This document shows, piece after piece, positions 1 to 8,334 of a stretch of DNA of 46,360 nt. Origin of the DNA: Okeania sp. SIO3B5 (lineage in GTDB: Bacteria > Cyanobacteriota > Cyanobacteriia > Cyanobacteriales > Microcoleaceae); contig NZ_JAAHHG010000034.1 of NCBI RefSeq assembly GCF_010692555.1, positions 1-46,360 on the forward strand. The letters are read 5' to 3'. Each line of letters opens with the position of its first letter. Position 1 is the first letter of the stretch. A program made the translations under genes and the position numbers. The notes beneath the pieces were generated by a model that ran no database searches, was not told the DNA's origin, and was given only the letters and a program-made list of their open reading frames with translations.

Positions 1-6
1 GGCGGA

Positions 7-25
7 GCAAGTGCGGCAGCTATAT
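7..25. repeat. 19-bp direct repeat flanking the 72-bp array (left copy)
   Basis: The sequence GCAAGTGCGGCAGCTATAT occurs here and again identically at 962-980, on either side of the 72-bp tandem array. Positions 1-125 otherwise hold fragments of small dispersed repeats and no gene that I can support. Confidence 0.8.
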
Positions 26-125
26 CGCTTGTTTTTGATTGTCTATTTTTTAACGATCGCTTGTCAGTCCAATAGTCACTTTTCGCTGACTATTCTATTG
101 CACCATTTTAGATGAAACAATCCAG

Positions 126-842
126 TACGCTATCTTTGGTGATGGCTTGATGTTCTATTTACTATTGTCCAATAGTTATAACTCTACTGAGAAAGCGTAC
201 GCTATCTTTGGCGATGGCTTGATGTTCTATTTACTATTGTCCAATAGTTATAACTCTACTGAGAAAGCGTACGCTATCTTTGGTGATGGCTTGATGTTCT
301 ATTTACTATTGTCCAATAGTTATAACTCTACTGAGAAAGCGTACGCTATCTTTGGCGATGGCTTGATGTTCTATTTACTATTGTCCAATAGTTATAACTC
401 TACTGAGAAAGCGTACGCTATCTTTGGTGATGGCTTGATATTCTATTTACTATTGTCCAATAGTTATAACTCTACTGAGAAAGCGTACGCTATCTTTGGT
501 GATGGCTTGATGTTAATTTTACTATTGTCCAATAGTTATGACTCTACTGAGAAAGCGTACGCTATCTTTGGCGATGGCTTGATGTTAATTTTACTATTGT
601 CCAATAGTTATTGCTCTACTGAGAAAGCGTACGCTATCTTTGGTGATAGCTTGATGTTAATTTTACTATTGTCCAATAGTTATGACTCTACTGAGAAAGC
701 GTACGCTATCTTTGGTGATGGCTTGATGTTAATTTTACTATTGTCCAATAGTTATTGCTCTACTGAGAAAGCGTACGCTATCTTTGGTGATGGCTTGATG
801 TTAATTTTACTATTGTCCAATAGTTATTGCTCTGCTGATTAA
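126..842. repeat. 72-bp tandem repeat array, about 10 copies
   Basis: Nine full 72-bp units run from 150 to 797, with partial units at 126-149 and 798-842. Each unit carries two palindromes, ACTATTGTCCAATAGT and AGCGTACGCT. Because 72 is divisible by three, one plus-strand frame stays open across the array and would give a 24-residue repeat. Differences between units are few: GGC/GGT, TTCTAT/TTAATT, and AAC/GAC/TGC after TTAT. They include non-synonymous changes as readily as synonymous ones. The same inner palindrome occurs alone at 906-921 and about 5377. I read this as a non-coding palindromic repeat expanded by slippage or unequal crossing-over. Confidence 0.9.
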
Positions 843-961
843 ACCTCAAAGCTCTTACAGGTAAAAGTTTCAGTCTTTTTCACCTCAAACATTGATGTTC
901 TATTGATCTATTGTCCAATAGTTACAGCAGTTTCCGCGTATTATGAAGTACATATGCACAA

Positions 962-980
962 GCAAGTGCGGCAGCTATAT
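962..980. repeat. 19-bp direct repeat flanking the 72-bp array (right copy)
   Basis: Identical to 7-25. The stretch 843-1065 contains no gene; it holds one isolated copy of the CTATTGTCCAATAG palindrome (about 906) and this repeat. Confidence 0.8.
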
Positions 981-1008
981 ATTTTCATGCAACAAAGCCA
1001 TTATGGCT

Positions 1009-1062
1009 AATTAATTAATTATTAATTATTAATTATTAATTATTAATTATTAATTATTAATA
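1009..1062. repeat. Heptanucleotide tandem repeat (TAATTAT)n
   Basis: About seven head-to-tail copies of a 7-bp unit lie immediately downstream of the TPR gene on the minus strand. Short heptameric tandem repeats are common in filamentous cyanobacteria. Confidence 0.85.
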
Positions 1063-1065
1063 ATA

Positions 1066-1812
1066 TCATTGTAATTTTTTGAGTTGATCTAGAGAGTCTT
1101 GATATAACTTTTGATTTCCTTGTTGTTTGAATAAGTCGGCAGCTTTTTTAAAGTCTGATCTGGCTTTTTCAATATTTTTGTTACCCTTGTGAATCAAACC
1201 CCTGTTATGGTAAGCCCGAGCATATTTGGGATTGAGTCGAATAGCTTGGTTAAAGTCAGCGAGCGCCTTTTCATTTTTTCCCTGCTTGCGGTAAACAATA
1301 CCCCTACCGTTGTAAGCTTTAGCATATTTGGGATTGAGTTGAATAGCTTGGTTATAGTCAGCGAGCGCCTTTTCATTTTTTCCCTGTCTGCGGTAAACAA
1401 TACCTCTGTTATTGTAAGCTTGAGCATATTTGGGATTGAGTTGAATAGCTTGGTTATAGTCAGCGAGCGCCTTTTCATTTTTTTCTAGGAGAGTGTAAAC
1501 AAGACCCCTACCGTTGTAAGCCTTATCATATTTGGGATTGAGTCGAATAGCTTGGTTAAAGTCAGCGATCGCCTCTTCATATTTTCCTTCGTTATAGTGC
1601 TTAACAGCCTTTTTCAAGTAACTTTCAGCATCCTGAGCGCTAGAATCTTTTTGACTAACGATCGCCTCTGAATTACCAGGATTCAACCTATCGTCTCCAG
1701 TTGAAGAACTTGGAGTAACAATTTCTACTGTACTTATTTCTGCTTCAGATTTACTATAGCCAACTAGAGCTATTGTGATTAATCCAATTATTAGTTTAGT
1801 AATATGTTTCAT
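1066..1812 (-). CDS. TPR-repeat exported protein, degenerate lipobox
   Basis: Encodes 248 aa from the ATG at 1812. A longer reading frame from 1938 would translate a heptanucleotide repeat and is unlikely. The N-terminus (MKHITKLIIGLITIALVGYS) looks like a lipoprotein signal peptide, but the expected Cys of the LVGC-type lipobox is Tyr (TAT, one base from TGT). After a low-complexity Ser/Thr linker, about four tetratricopeptide repeats follow with the consensus AIADFNQAIRLNPKYAxAYxNRG. TPRs are protein-protein interaction scaffolds; the partner cannot be told from sequence. The C-terminal ~40 residues closely match the severed tail of the neighbouring gene at 2241-2358, so the two genes are paralogues. 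Export is inferred, not shown. Confidence 0.85.
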   Translation of the reverse strand: MKHITKLIIGLITIALVGYSKSEAEISTVEIVTPSSSTGDDRLNPGNSEAIVSQKDSSAQDAESYLKKAVKHYNEGKYEEAIADFNQAIRLNPKYDKAYNGRGLVYTLLEKNEKALADYNQAIQLNPKYAQAYNNRGIVYRRQGKNEKALADYNQAIQLNPKYAKAYNGRGIVYRKQGKNEKALADFNQAIRLNPKYARAYHNRGLIHKGNKNIEKARSDFKKAADLFKQQGNQKLYQDSLDQLKKLQ

Positions 1813-1903
1813 TATGGTTATTTGGTTATTTGGTTCTTTAAACATTTTGAGATAGGTTTGACGGAATGCTCCGCAAAGGTTTCTAGAATTATAGCGCTGT
1901 GCG

Positions 1904-1953
1904 CAGGCAACAGGCAACAGGCAACAGGCAACAGGCAACAGGCAACAGGCAAC
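1904..1953. repeat. Heptanucleotide tandem repeat (CAGGCAA)n
   Basis: About seven copies of a 7-bp unit upstream of the TPR gene. The stretch 1954-2240 has no gene: it holds a half-copy of family F (about 2014-2034) and a family B element. Confidence 0.85.
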
Positions 1954-2104
1954 AGGGGGAATAAATTGCCTATAATATAAGACTTTTAGCTATTTAGCCC
2001 CTCCTACAATTTGTAAATATACCAGCGCTCATTACTATATACCAAATCCGCTTAGAAAAAGGTAGTTTATCCAAATCCTTCTAATCCTTTGACTTTTAGT
2101 ATTC

Positions 2105-2212
2105 AATAGACATCTCCAGAAAAGAGGGAACAGGGAACAGGGAACAGGGAAGAATAATTGATAATTTCTGGATAATAATTGACTTTATTTTTGATTTTTG
2201 GAGAAGTCTAAT
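2105..2212. repeat. Family B palindromic element
   Basis: About 107 bp with inverted ends TAGACATCTCCA / TTTTGGAGAAGTCTA and an internal heptamer run (GGGAACA)n. Similar elements lie at about 5444, 9743 (partial), 12247, 23550 (degenerate), 31700 (partial) and 35226, so this is a dispersed MITE-like family. No coding capacity. Confidence 0.75.
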
Positions 2213-2240
2213 AAATCTCCTATCTAAACCGGATTTAGTA

Positions 2241-3977
2241 TTATTGTAATTCTCTGAGTTGATCTAGAGAGTCTTGATAATCCTCTTGATTTCCTTGTTG
2301 TTTGTATAAGTCGGCAGCTTTTTTAAAGTCTGATCTGGCTTTTTCAATGTTCCTGTTATATCATGTCCGGATAATTAGTTATAAAAAAACTTTCTCCTTC
2401 AACTCCAGTTCTTCTTCTTTCTTCCCTCTTTACTCCTGACTCCTGAGGACTGACTCCTGACTCCTCCGTAGTTATTTATTTATCACTGTTCAACCGGACA
2501 TGATATTACGCTTGTGAATCAAACCCCTGTTATAATAGGCATGAGCATATTTGGAATTGAGTCGAATAGCTTGGTTATAGTCAGCGATTGCCTTTTCATA
2601 TTTTCCCTGTTTATAGTAAGCAACACCCCTGTTATAGTAGGCATTAGCGTATTTGGGATTGAGTCGAATAGCTTGGTTATAGTCAGCGATCGCTTTTTCA
2701 TATTTTCCCTGGTCATAGTAAACATTACCCCTGTTATTGTAAGCCTTGTCATATTTGGGATTGAGTCGAATAGCTTGGTTATAGTCAGCGAGCGCCTTTT
2801 CATATTTTCCCTGTCTGCTGTGAACAATACCCCTGTTATTGTAAGGCAGCCAAAGTTCGGGATTGTTTAGTCTGATAGATTCGTTGTAATCAGCGATCGC
2901 CTTTTGATATTCTCCTCGGTTAAGGTAAACATTACCCCTGTTATTATAAGGTTCAGCATATTTGGGATTGAGTCGAATAGCTTGGCTATAGTCAGCGATC
3001 GCCTGCTCAGACTCTCTTCTATTAGAGTGTTCAAGACCCTGATTAAAGTAGTTTTTAGCTTCCTGGATTTGAGATGAAGTAACATTACCAGAATTTCTGA
3101 CAGTCCGATTTTCTCCCTGCCTTTGTCTTTCAACTTCTAGCTCTTGCGCTCGCCGTTCAGCCTCCTCACGCTTCCTTCGCTCCTCCTCCAGTTGTTGTCG
3201 TTGCCTTTGTAGTTCAACTTCCCGTTCTTGTTTTGCTCTCTGTTCTGCCGCTAGAAGTTGCTTTTGCCTATCAGCTTCTAACTCTTGCGCTCGCCGTTCA
3301 GCCTCCTCAGGCTTCCATCGCTCCTCCTCCAGTTGTTGTCGTTGCCTTTGTAGTTCAACTTCCCGTTCTTGTTTGGCTTTCTGTTCTGCCTCTTGAAGTT
3401 GCCTTTGTCTTTCAACTTCTAGCTGTTGCGCTCGCTGTTCAGCCTCTTCACGCTTCCGTCGCTCTTCCTCCAGTTGTTGTCGTTGCCTTTGTAGTTCAAC
3501 TTCCCGTTCTTGTTTTGCTCTCTGTTCTGCCGCTAGAAGTTGCTTTTGCCTATCAACTTCTAGCTGTTGCGCTCGCCGTTCAGCCTCCTCACGCTTCCGT
3601 CGCTCCTCCTCCAATTGTTGCTGTAAGTTAACTTCCTCATTTTCTCTAGTTGAAGAAGAAGAAGCAACAGGAGTTCCCCTCACCAAAACCCTGCTCACCT
3701 CCTCTGGTATATCCCGCAACAAAGTCGAAATCAAAACACCATCTCCATCTCCATCTTTTTTCACCAACCCCACATGAATACCCATCAACTGCCCCCTCTC
3801 ATTCAACACCGCTCCCCCACTCATACCTTTATAAAAATTCTCACCAGGTACAGTATGTTGATAATTCAAATTATTGCCTACTTTTGGCTTAGTCACCTGA
3901 GCGGGAGTAAACTGAAAACCTTCCGTTCTACTAAACTTACCCAAACTTACCCATACACGATTGCATAAGCTTTGGAG
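2241..3977 (-). pseudogene. Trypsin-like protease / coiled-coil / TPR protein, truncated and disrupted
   Basis: The open part reads from about 3977 (a TTG at 3944 is a possible start) to a stop at 2490, about 484 aa. It begins inside a trypsin-like domain: the active-site Ser motif GMSGGAVLN is present, but the half with the catalytic His and Asp is missing. Next come four ~40-residue charged coiled-coil blocks (RKREEAERRAQxLEVxRQ type) and then TPRs. The C-terminus is cut by a family A element at 2359-2505, which supplies the last residues (NIMSG) and the stop. The rest of the gene continues in frame beyond the element at 2358-2241, ending DQLRELQ-stop like its paralogue at 1066. The 5' truncation abuts a TnpB element, so both ends are damaged by mobile DNA. 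The predicted product lacks protease activity. Confidence 0.8.
2359..2505. mobile_element. Family A MITE inserted in the TPR gene
   Basis: 147 bp with perfect terminal inverted repeats (TATCATGTCCGG / CCGGACATGATA), flanked by direct TTA at 2356-2358 and 2506-2508. Removing the element plus one TTA restores the reading frame, HKRNRNIEKA, matching HKGNKNIEKA in the paralogue at 1066-1812. It has no ORF, so it is non-autonomous. Confidence 0.92.
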
Positions 3978-4061
3978 TTAGCTTCCTGTTTCACTGAAGA
4001 CCACCGACCACAGTCTGCAAACTTATCTTCTCCACAGGCTTAAATTCGCTCTTGACTCAAG

Positions 4062-5176
4062 CTACTGATTCACATAGTTTTTCAGGTTGATAGCAGCATT
4101 CAAATCTCTATCACCTTCAAAACCGCATTCACTGCACTCATAAGTTCTCAAGTGCAACGGCATTTTCTGTTGATGTCCACAGTTTGAACATATTTGAGAA
4201 CTTGGATAAAATCTATCCGCTATGACTAATTCACTGCCGTACCATTCGCATTTGTATGTAAGCTGACGCTTAAATTCATAAAAGCCACAATCAGCAATAG
4301 CACTTGCTAGTTTGTGATTTTTGAGCATTCCACTTACATTGTCATACCTCAATTACTATGGTGCTGTGGTTTTTGGCTAACCATGTTGTGAGTTTATGTA
4401 GTGCATCTGCTCTGATATCAGCGACTTTTTTGTGAACTTTGGCTAGTTTTTTTACTGCTTTGCGTCGGTTTTTGGAACCAATAACTTTTTTGCTGACTGC
4501 ACGTTGATGACGAACTAATTGTTTTTTGGCTTGTCTGTAGGCTTTGACGTTAGTAAATTTGCTGCCATCAGAACAGGTTGCTAATGTATTTATGCCTATG
4601 TCTACACCTATAGTTTCTCCTATTTTTTCTGTTGGATAGAATTCAAAATTGTACTTAAAACTGATGTACCAACTATCTGCTTTTTTTGTTAGCGAAGCTC
4701 CTCTGAAAGAGGCTATGGTGACGTTTTTTACTCTGTAGGAAGGTAAGATTTCATAAGTTTTTACTACTCCTATTCTGGGTAATTGTATGTAGTTTCCTTG
4801 GAAAATATTAATACTTCCTTCTAAGTAAAAGCTATCTTTTCTACCTTTTTTCTTGAATTTTGGGAATCCACGTTCAGGAATAGTTAGAAAGTTTTTAAAT
4901 GCTCTGTCTAAATCTCTTAATGCTTGTTGTGGGGCACCCGATCGATACCTCATAATACCAGGGATTAATTGATTTTACTTCAGCTACTAAACGTTTATGC
5001 AAGGTGATGGCGCTTGGGCGTTTTTTAGTTTCTTCGTACTCAGTAATACAAGTTGCTAATCCCCAGTTATAAGCATGACGAGCTACTCCTGCGTGTTTGG
5101 CAAGTATTGTTTTTTGTTGATTGTTAAGTTTGAGCTTAGTTTTAAAAGATTTCATGATTATTGTTTTTGTTGACAC
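4062..5176 (-). pseudogene. tnpB: IS200/IS605-type TnpB, split by two frameshifts
   Basis: Three overlapping minus-strand frames (5176-4895, 4953-4342, 4352-4062) together give a normal-length TnpB of about 370 aa. Frame breaks lie near 4945 (after NPWYYEVS) and near 4350 (after TIVIEV). All three RuvC-like carboxylates are visible: Asp in GVDIGINTLAT, Glu in IVIEV, and Asp in GDRDLNAAINL. So is the zinc ribbon CSNCGH...CSECG. TnpB proteins are RNA-guided nucleases carried by IS605-type elements. No tnpA lies nearby, so this is an orphan tnpB-type element. It sits just upstream of the truncated protease gene and may have caused that loss. The product is probably inactive as read, unless the breaks are sequencing errors. 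Confidence 0.88.
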
Positions 5177-5336
5177 TAAGCGCCCAGTTCTGCTGATTCT
5201 GATATAGTTAATAAATTAGACATAAATCTATTATATCATAGTAAATGTCTAATTATGTATCACTTTGTCTAATTATTTCAATACTGTTGATAGCCCTACT
5301 GCCTACTCCCTACTTCCTCTTTTCTAGAGATATCTA

Positions 5337-5425
5337 CAGGACTTACGCAAAGACACTGTGTATAGAGTCCAGTAACTATTGGACAATAGTTATGAGTACT
5401 ATATATAGCGTATCTGCGTAAGTCC
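5337..5425. repeat. Family C palindromic element
   Basis: Ends AGGACTTACGCA and TGCGTAAGTCCT enclose about 65 bp that contain the ACTATTG-TC-CAATAGT palindrome, here as AACTATTGGACAATAGTT, also found in the 72-bp array. Other copies are near 9813-10178, 16020-16128, 25163-25253 and 29982-30302. MITE-like and non-coding. The 5177-5336 stretch has only a short TCTAATTA-rich region and a partial family B end. Confidence 0.8.
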
Positions 5426-5443
5426 TAATCGATTTAGACTATT

Positions 5444-5570
5444 AGACATCTCCAAAAATCAAAAATAAAATCAATTCTCACACATAAATTATCAATTATT
5501 TCCCCTCCTGGGAGGGGTTAGGGGTGGGTTCCCTACTGCCTACTGACTCTTTTCTGGAGATGTTTATTTG
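5444..5570. repeat. Family B palindromic element with internal G-rich insert
   Basis: Ends TTAGACATCTCCAAAAATC and CTGGAGATGTTTA. The middle holds a CCCCTCCTGGGAGGGG hairpin followed by GGGGTGGG, a pattern seen again at 9940-9970, 10312-10340 and inside the TnpB remnant at 39340-39380. Confidence 0.7.
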
Positions 5571-5572
5571 GA

Positions 5573-7240
5573 CTATTTCATCTCATTTAAACGAAGATCT
5601 TGCTGAGGAACAGGAATCTCTATTCCTTCTTGAACAAATCGTTCCTTAATCTGATGAAGAGCTTCATTATATACTTTCCAATAATCTGAAGTTTTAGTCC
5701 ATCCTCCTACATACAGATCGACGAAATATTCTTCAAATTTCCATGCAAATGTACTCGGTGCTGGTTGCTCTAATACTAAAGGATGAGATTTAAAAACATC
5801 CAAAAGTAATTGCTCAACTTTAGACAAATTCTCACTATACCCAACCCGAATTTGCAAACTAACGCGACGAGTATCTCTCGCACTATGATTAACGACTACA
5901 CTACTCAAAACTGAGTTATTGGGAATTGTAATAATCTGACCAGTCCAACCTTTTACTTTTGTATGAGCAAGACTGATGGAGTCAATATAGCCCCATGTCC
6001 CACATAATTCTACCTCATCACCGACATTAAATGGGTTATAGATCATAATCATTAAACCACTAGCCAAATTACCAATATTGGTTTGCAAAGCAAATGCCAA
6101 GATGAAGCTAGTACCACCAACTAAAGCGAGAATTGGACCAAGATTTATTTCCAAAGCAGTCAATGCTAATAAGACACCAACACCAACAGTTGTTTGCCAC
6201 ACAGTTCTGACCAATAATTGACGCAAAGGCTCGGAAACTCCCCCTACAACTCGCAGACTCCTATTAGTAACAAAGCCTAAAATCCCAGCAACAATTACAG
6301 AAGTAACCACAATTGCAGAAAAGATACCAATATTTGTGCCCCAACGTAAACCACCTTCTTCTGATTTTAGCCAACCACCTATCCTTAACCACAAACCTTC
6401 AGTATCGCTCACATCAATCTCGACACCACTAACAGATTGAATATATTGTCGGAAAGATTCAGCTTCGCCTCCTTTACTCTCAAATTCATCCAAAACAGTA
6501 TCAAAGCGATCGGCAAGAGCAGTTTGTTCTTGTTGAAGTTCAGTAACACCAACAACCAATTGAGTCTTGACTTCCGATGCCTCTTCACTAGAATCTTCTA
6601 ATTGCTCAGATAATGCTTCTAACTGTTTTTCTTTCTCTGCTAATGCCTGTTGACTATCGATATCATCTGTATTACTGACTTCATCTTCGATCGCTTCTGC
6701 TACTTCTTCTAGATTTTGGGTAGCTTCCTCAGTTCCTTCACTTTGCTTTTTAACCTCAACAGCTTCTTCAATAGCTTCTTGAGCTTTGGTAAGTTCTTTT
6801 TGTGCAGTTTCTAGATTGTTTTCAGCTTCCTCTGCTTCTGAAGAACCAGGAGATACATTCTTTTTTGCTGCCTCTGCTTCCTCAAGAGATTTCTGAGCTT
6901 TTTCTATAGCATCAACCGCTTCTTCAGATTTTCGGGTTTCCCTATTCTTGCGTTTGATTGCAATTTCAGCATCGCTAATCTCCTGAACTTTGGCTTTTAG
7001 CAAATTCTGCCAAGCTTTAGCCTCGACTGCTAACTCCTCCTGAGTCAGAGGTTTGAGCAAAAGCTTCAGCTCATCCACAGGAATTTCCGGTTCTTCAGTA
7101 GTAATTGCTGTTATTGTGGCAGAAGTTTCTGATTCTTGGGAACTAACAGGAGATACCCATAGCGTTAGGGTGCAAGCAATTACTGTTAGGCAAAATACTT
7201 GCCATTGATGCCTAAAAATAGATTTTTTTCTTTTCTTCAT
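5573..7240 (-). CDS. MscS-family mechanosensitive ion channel with large periplasmic coiled coil
   Basis: 555 aa from the ATG at 7240. Residues 1-34 form a signal peptide or first membrane segment. About 55-265 is an Ala/Glu-rich region predicted to be coiled coil. Three hydrophobic helices follow (about 300-325, 343-363, 366-395). The last, with a Gly/Ala-rich pore face and the NPFNVGD motif just after it, is the MscS pore helix/beta-domain junction. The cytoplasmic domain with IPNNSVLSSVVVNHS is typical of the family. Such channels open under membrane tension to release osmolytes. The extended periplasmic helical part suggests the larger MscK/MscM-like architecture, though shorter. It stands alone, with repeat blocks on both sides. 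Confidence 0.9.
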   Translation of the reverse strand: MKKRKKSIFRHQWQVFCLTVIACTLTLWVSPVSSQESETSATITAITTEEPEIPVDELKLLLKPLTQEELAVEAKAWQNLLKAKVQEISDAEIAIKRKNRETRKSEEAVDAIEKAQKSLEEAEAAKKNVSPGSSEAEEAENNLETAQKELTKAQEAIEEAVEVKKQSEGTEEATQNLEEVAEAIEDEVSNTDDIDSQQALAEKEKQLEALSEQLEDSSEEASEVKTQLVVGVTELQQEQTALADRFDTVLDEFESKGGEAESFRQYIQSVSGVEIDVSDTEGLWLRIGGWLKSEEGGLRWGTNIGIFSAIVVTSVIVAGILGFVTNRSLRVVGGVSEPLRQLLVRTVWQTTVGVGVLLALTALEINLGPILALVGGTSFILAFALQTNIGNLASGLMIMIYNPFNVGDEVELCGTWGYIDSISLAHTKVKGWTGQIITIPNNSVLSSVVVNHSARDTRRVSLQIRVGYSENLSKVEQLLLDVFKSHPLVLEQPAPSTFAWKFEEYFVDLYVGGWTKTSDYWKVYNEALHQIKERFVQEGIEIPVPQQDLRLNEMK

Positions 7241-7830
7241 TAATTAAAATTACGCTTTTTTGAAATATTTACTTTCTCATCAAGCAGCATTATTAGTATT
7301 ATTCATAATAATTACGATATAACAGGAAAATCCATACTATATTATTTTTAATATTATCTTCCACTACTAGATCTGTGCATTAGGTTTTAACTTGAAAATT
7401 CTTAATGCATGACTTTTGACTTTTGAATTGAATCTAAACTGACACAGCTAAAATTGTGCATTAGCTTTTAATACCAAGCGTGATAAATGTTTGTTACAAA
7501 TGGTAGGGAGGTTGCATGCAACGTCCCTACGAAAGAAAGAAGAAGGGATAAATATTGAAAAAAAGGGAAAAAAGATAGATATAACTATCTAAAACGAACT
7601 GGAGCAGCTATTTTTAAGCATATCCGAGCAATATCTACCTTTTTGTAGCATTCTTTTTTCACGCTTGATATAACTTGAAAATTCTTAATGCATGACTTTT
7701 GACTTTTGACTTTTGAATTGAATCTAAACTGACACAGCTAAAACTGTGCATTAGGTTTTAACTTGAAAATTCTTAATGCATGACTTTTGACTTTTGACTT
7801 TTGAATTGAATCTAAACTGACACAGCTAAT

Positions 7831-8028
7831 ACCAAATTGATAAATGTTTGCTACAAATAATTATGGCATTTTTTATAATTTATGATTTAGTATTTAGAAT
7901 GCATTATAAATATATTTAATACTATTTTTAATGTACAAAATCATTTTTTTTCGTGAAATCTACTTTATTTAAAAGTATTTTTATGGTGCTTATTGTTCGT
8001 AACATTCTTTTTTTTAAATGGTATAAAA
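7831..8028. mobile_element. Family D palindromic element (uninterrupted copy)
   Basis: About 198 bp, starting AATACCAAATTGATAAATG and ending with AAATGGTATA after GTAACATTC. The reverse complement matches 45281-45611 almost throughout, except that the latter carries a family A insertion. This copy therefore serves as the empty site. Confidence 0.8.
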
Positions 8029-8073
8029 TTGTGCATTAGCTTTTAATACCAAGCGTGATAAATGTTTGTTACA

Positions 8074-8172
8074 TAGCAATGTGCGCTGGCATATTTACAC
8101 ATTATTTTTTGTACACCTTTTCTAGAATGCACTTTGAGCTGGGCCTTGTAAATACCTGAGCGCTCATTGCTA
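8074..8172. mobile_element. Family F element inserted in a family D copy
   Basis: 99 bp with inverted ends TAGCAATGTGCGCT...TTTACA and TGTAAA...GCGCTCATTGCTA. The sister D copy near 7490-7505 reads TGTTACAAATGGTAGGG without interruption. The occupied site reads TTACA-element-CAAATGG, consistent with a 2-bp CA duplication. A related half-copy lies at about 2014-2034. Confidence 0.75.
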
Positions 8173-8334
8173 CAAATGGTAGGGACGTGGCATGCAACGT
8201 CCCTACGAAAGAAGGAAGAAGGGATAAATATTGAAAAAAAGGGAAAAAAGATAGATATAACTATCTAAAACGAACTGGAGCAGCTATTTTTAAGCATATC
8301 CGAGCAATATCTACCTTTTTGTAGCATTCTTTTT

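Larger units (their letters stand above)
7241..8334. repeat. Gene-free block of layered repeats
   Basis: No gene is supported in this ~1.1 kb. It contains three partial family E modules, each combining a GACTTTTGACTTTTG run, GACACAGCTAAAA and GTGCATTAG, near 7380-7470, 7675-7760 and 7760-7830. It also holds a family D element at about 7470-7675, a second D-type element at 7831-8028, and a third at about 8045-8345 that carries a family F insertion. The two D copies share a ~170-bp core with AAGATAGATATAACTATC and CGAACTGGAGCAGC. Confidence 0.8.

Noticed and set aside
147-842. 231-aa frame made of 24-residue repeats as a protein gene
   Set aside because: It starts at TTG within a repeat, has no ribosome-binding site or upstream signals, and unit-to-unit changes are not biased to synonymous sites; the palindromes explain the conservation better.
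1189-1488. Plus- and minus-strand frames overlapping the TPR repeats, also at 2514-2870
   Set aside because: Shadows of the TPR genes; they simply inherit the 102-bp TPR periodicity.
3233-3631. Plus-strand frame opposite the coiled-coil region
   Set aside because: It mirrors the minus-strand coiled-coil repeats, so its internal repeats are a by-product of that gene.
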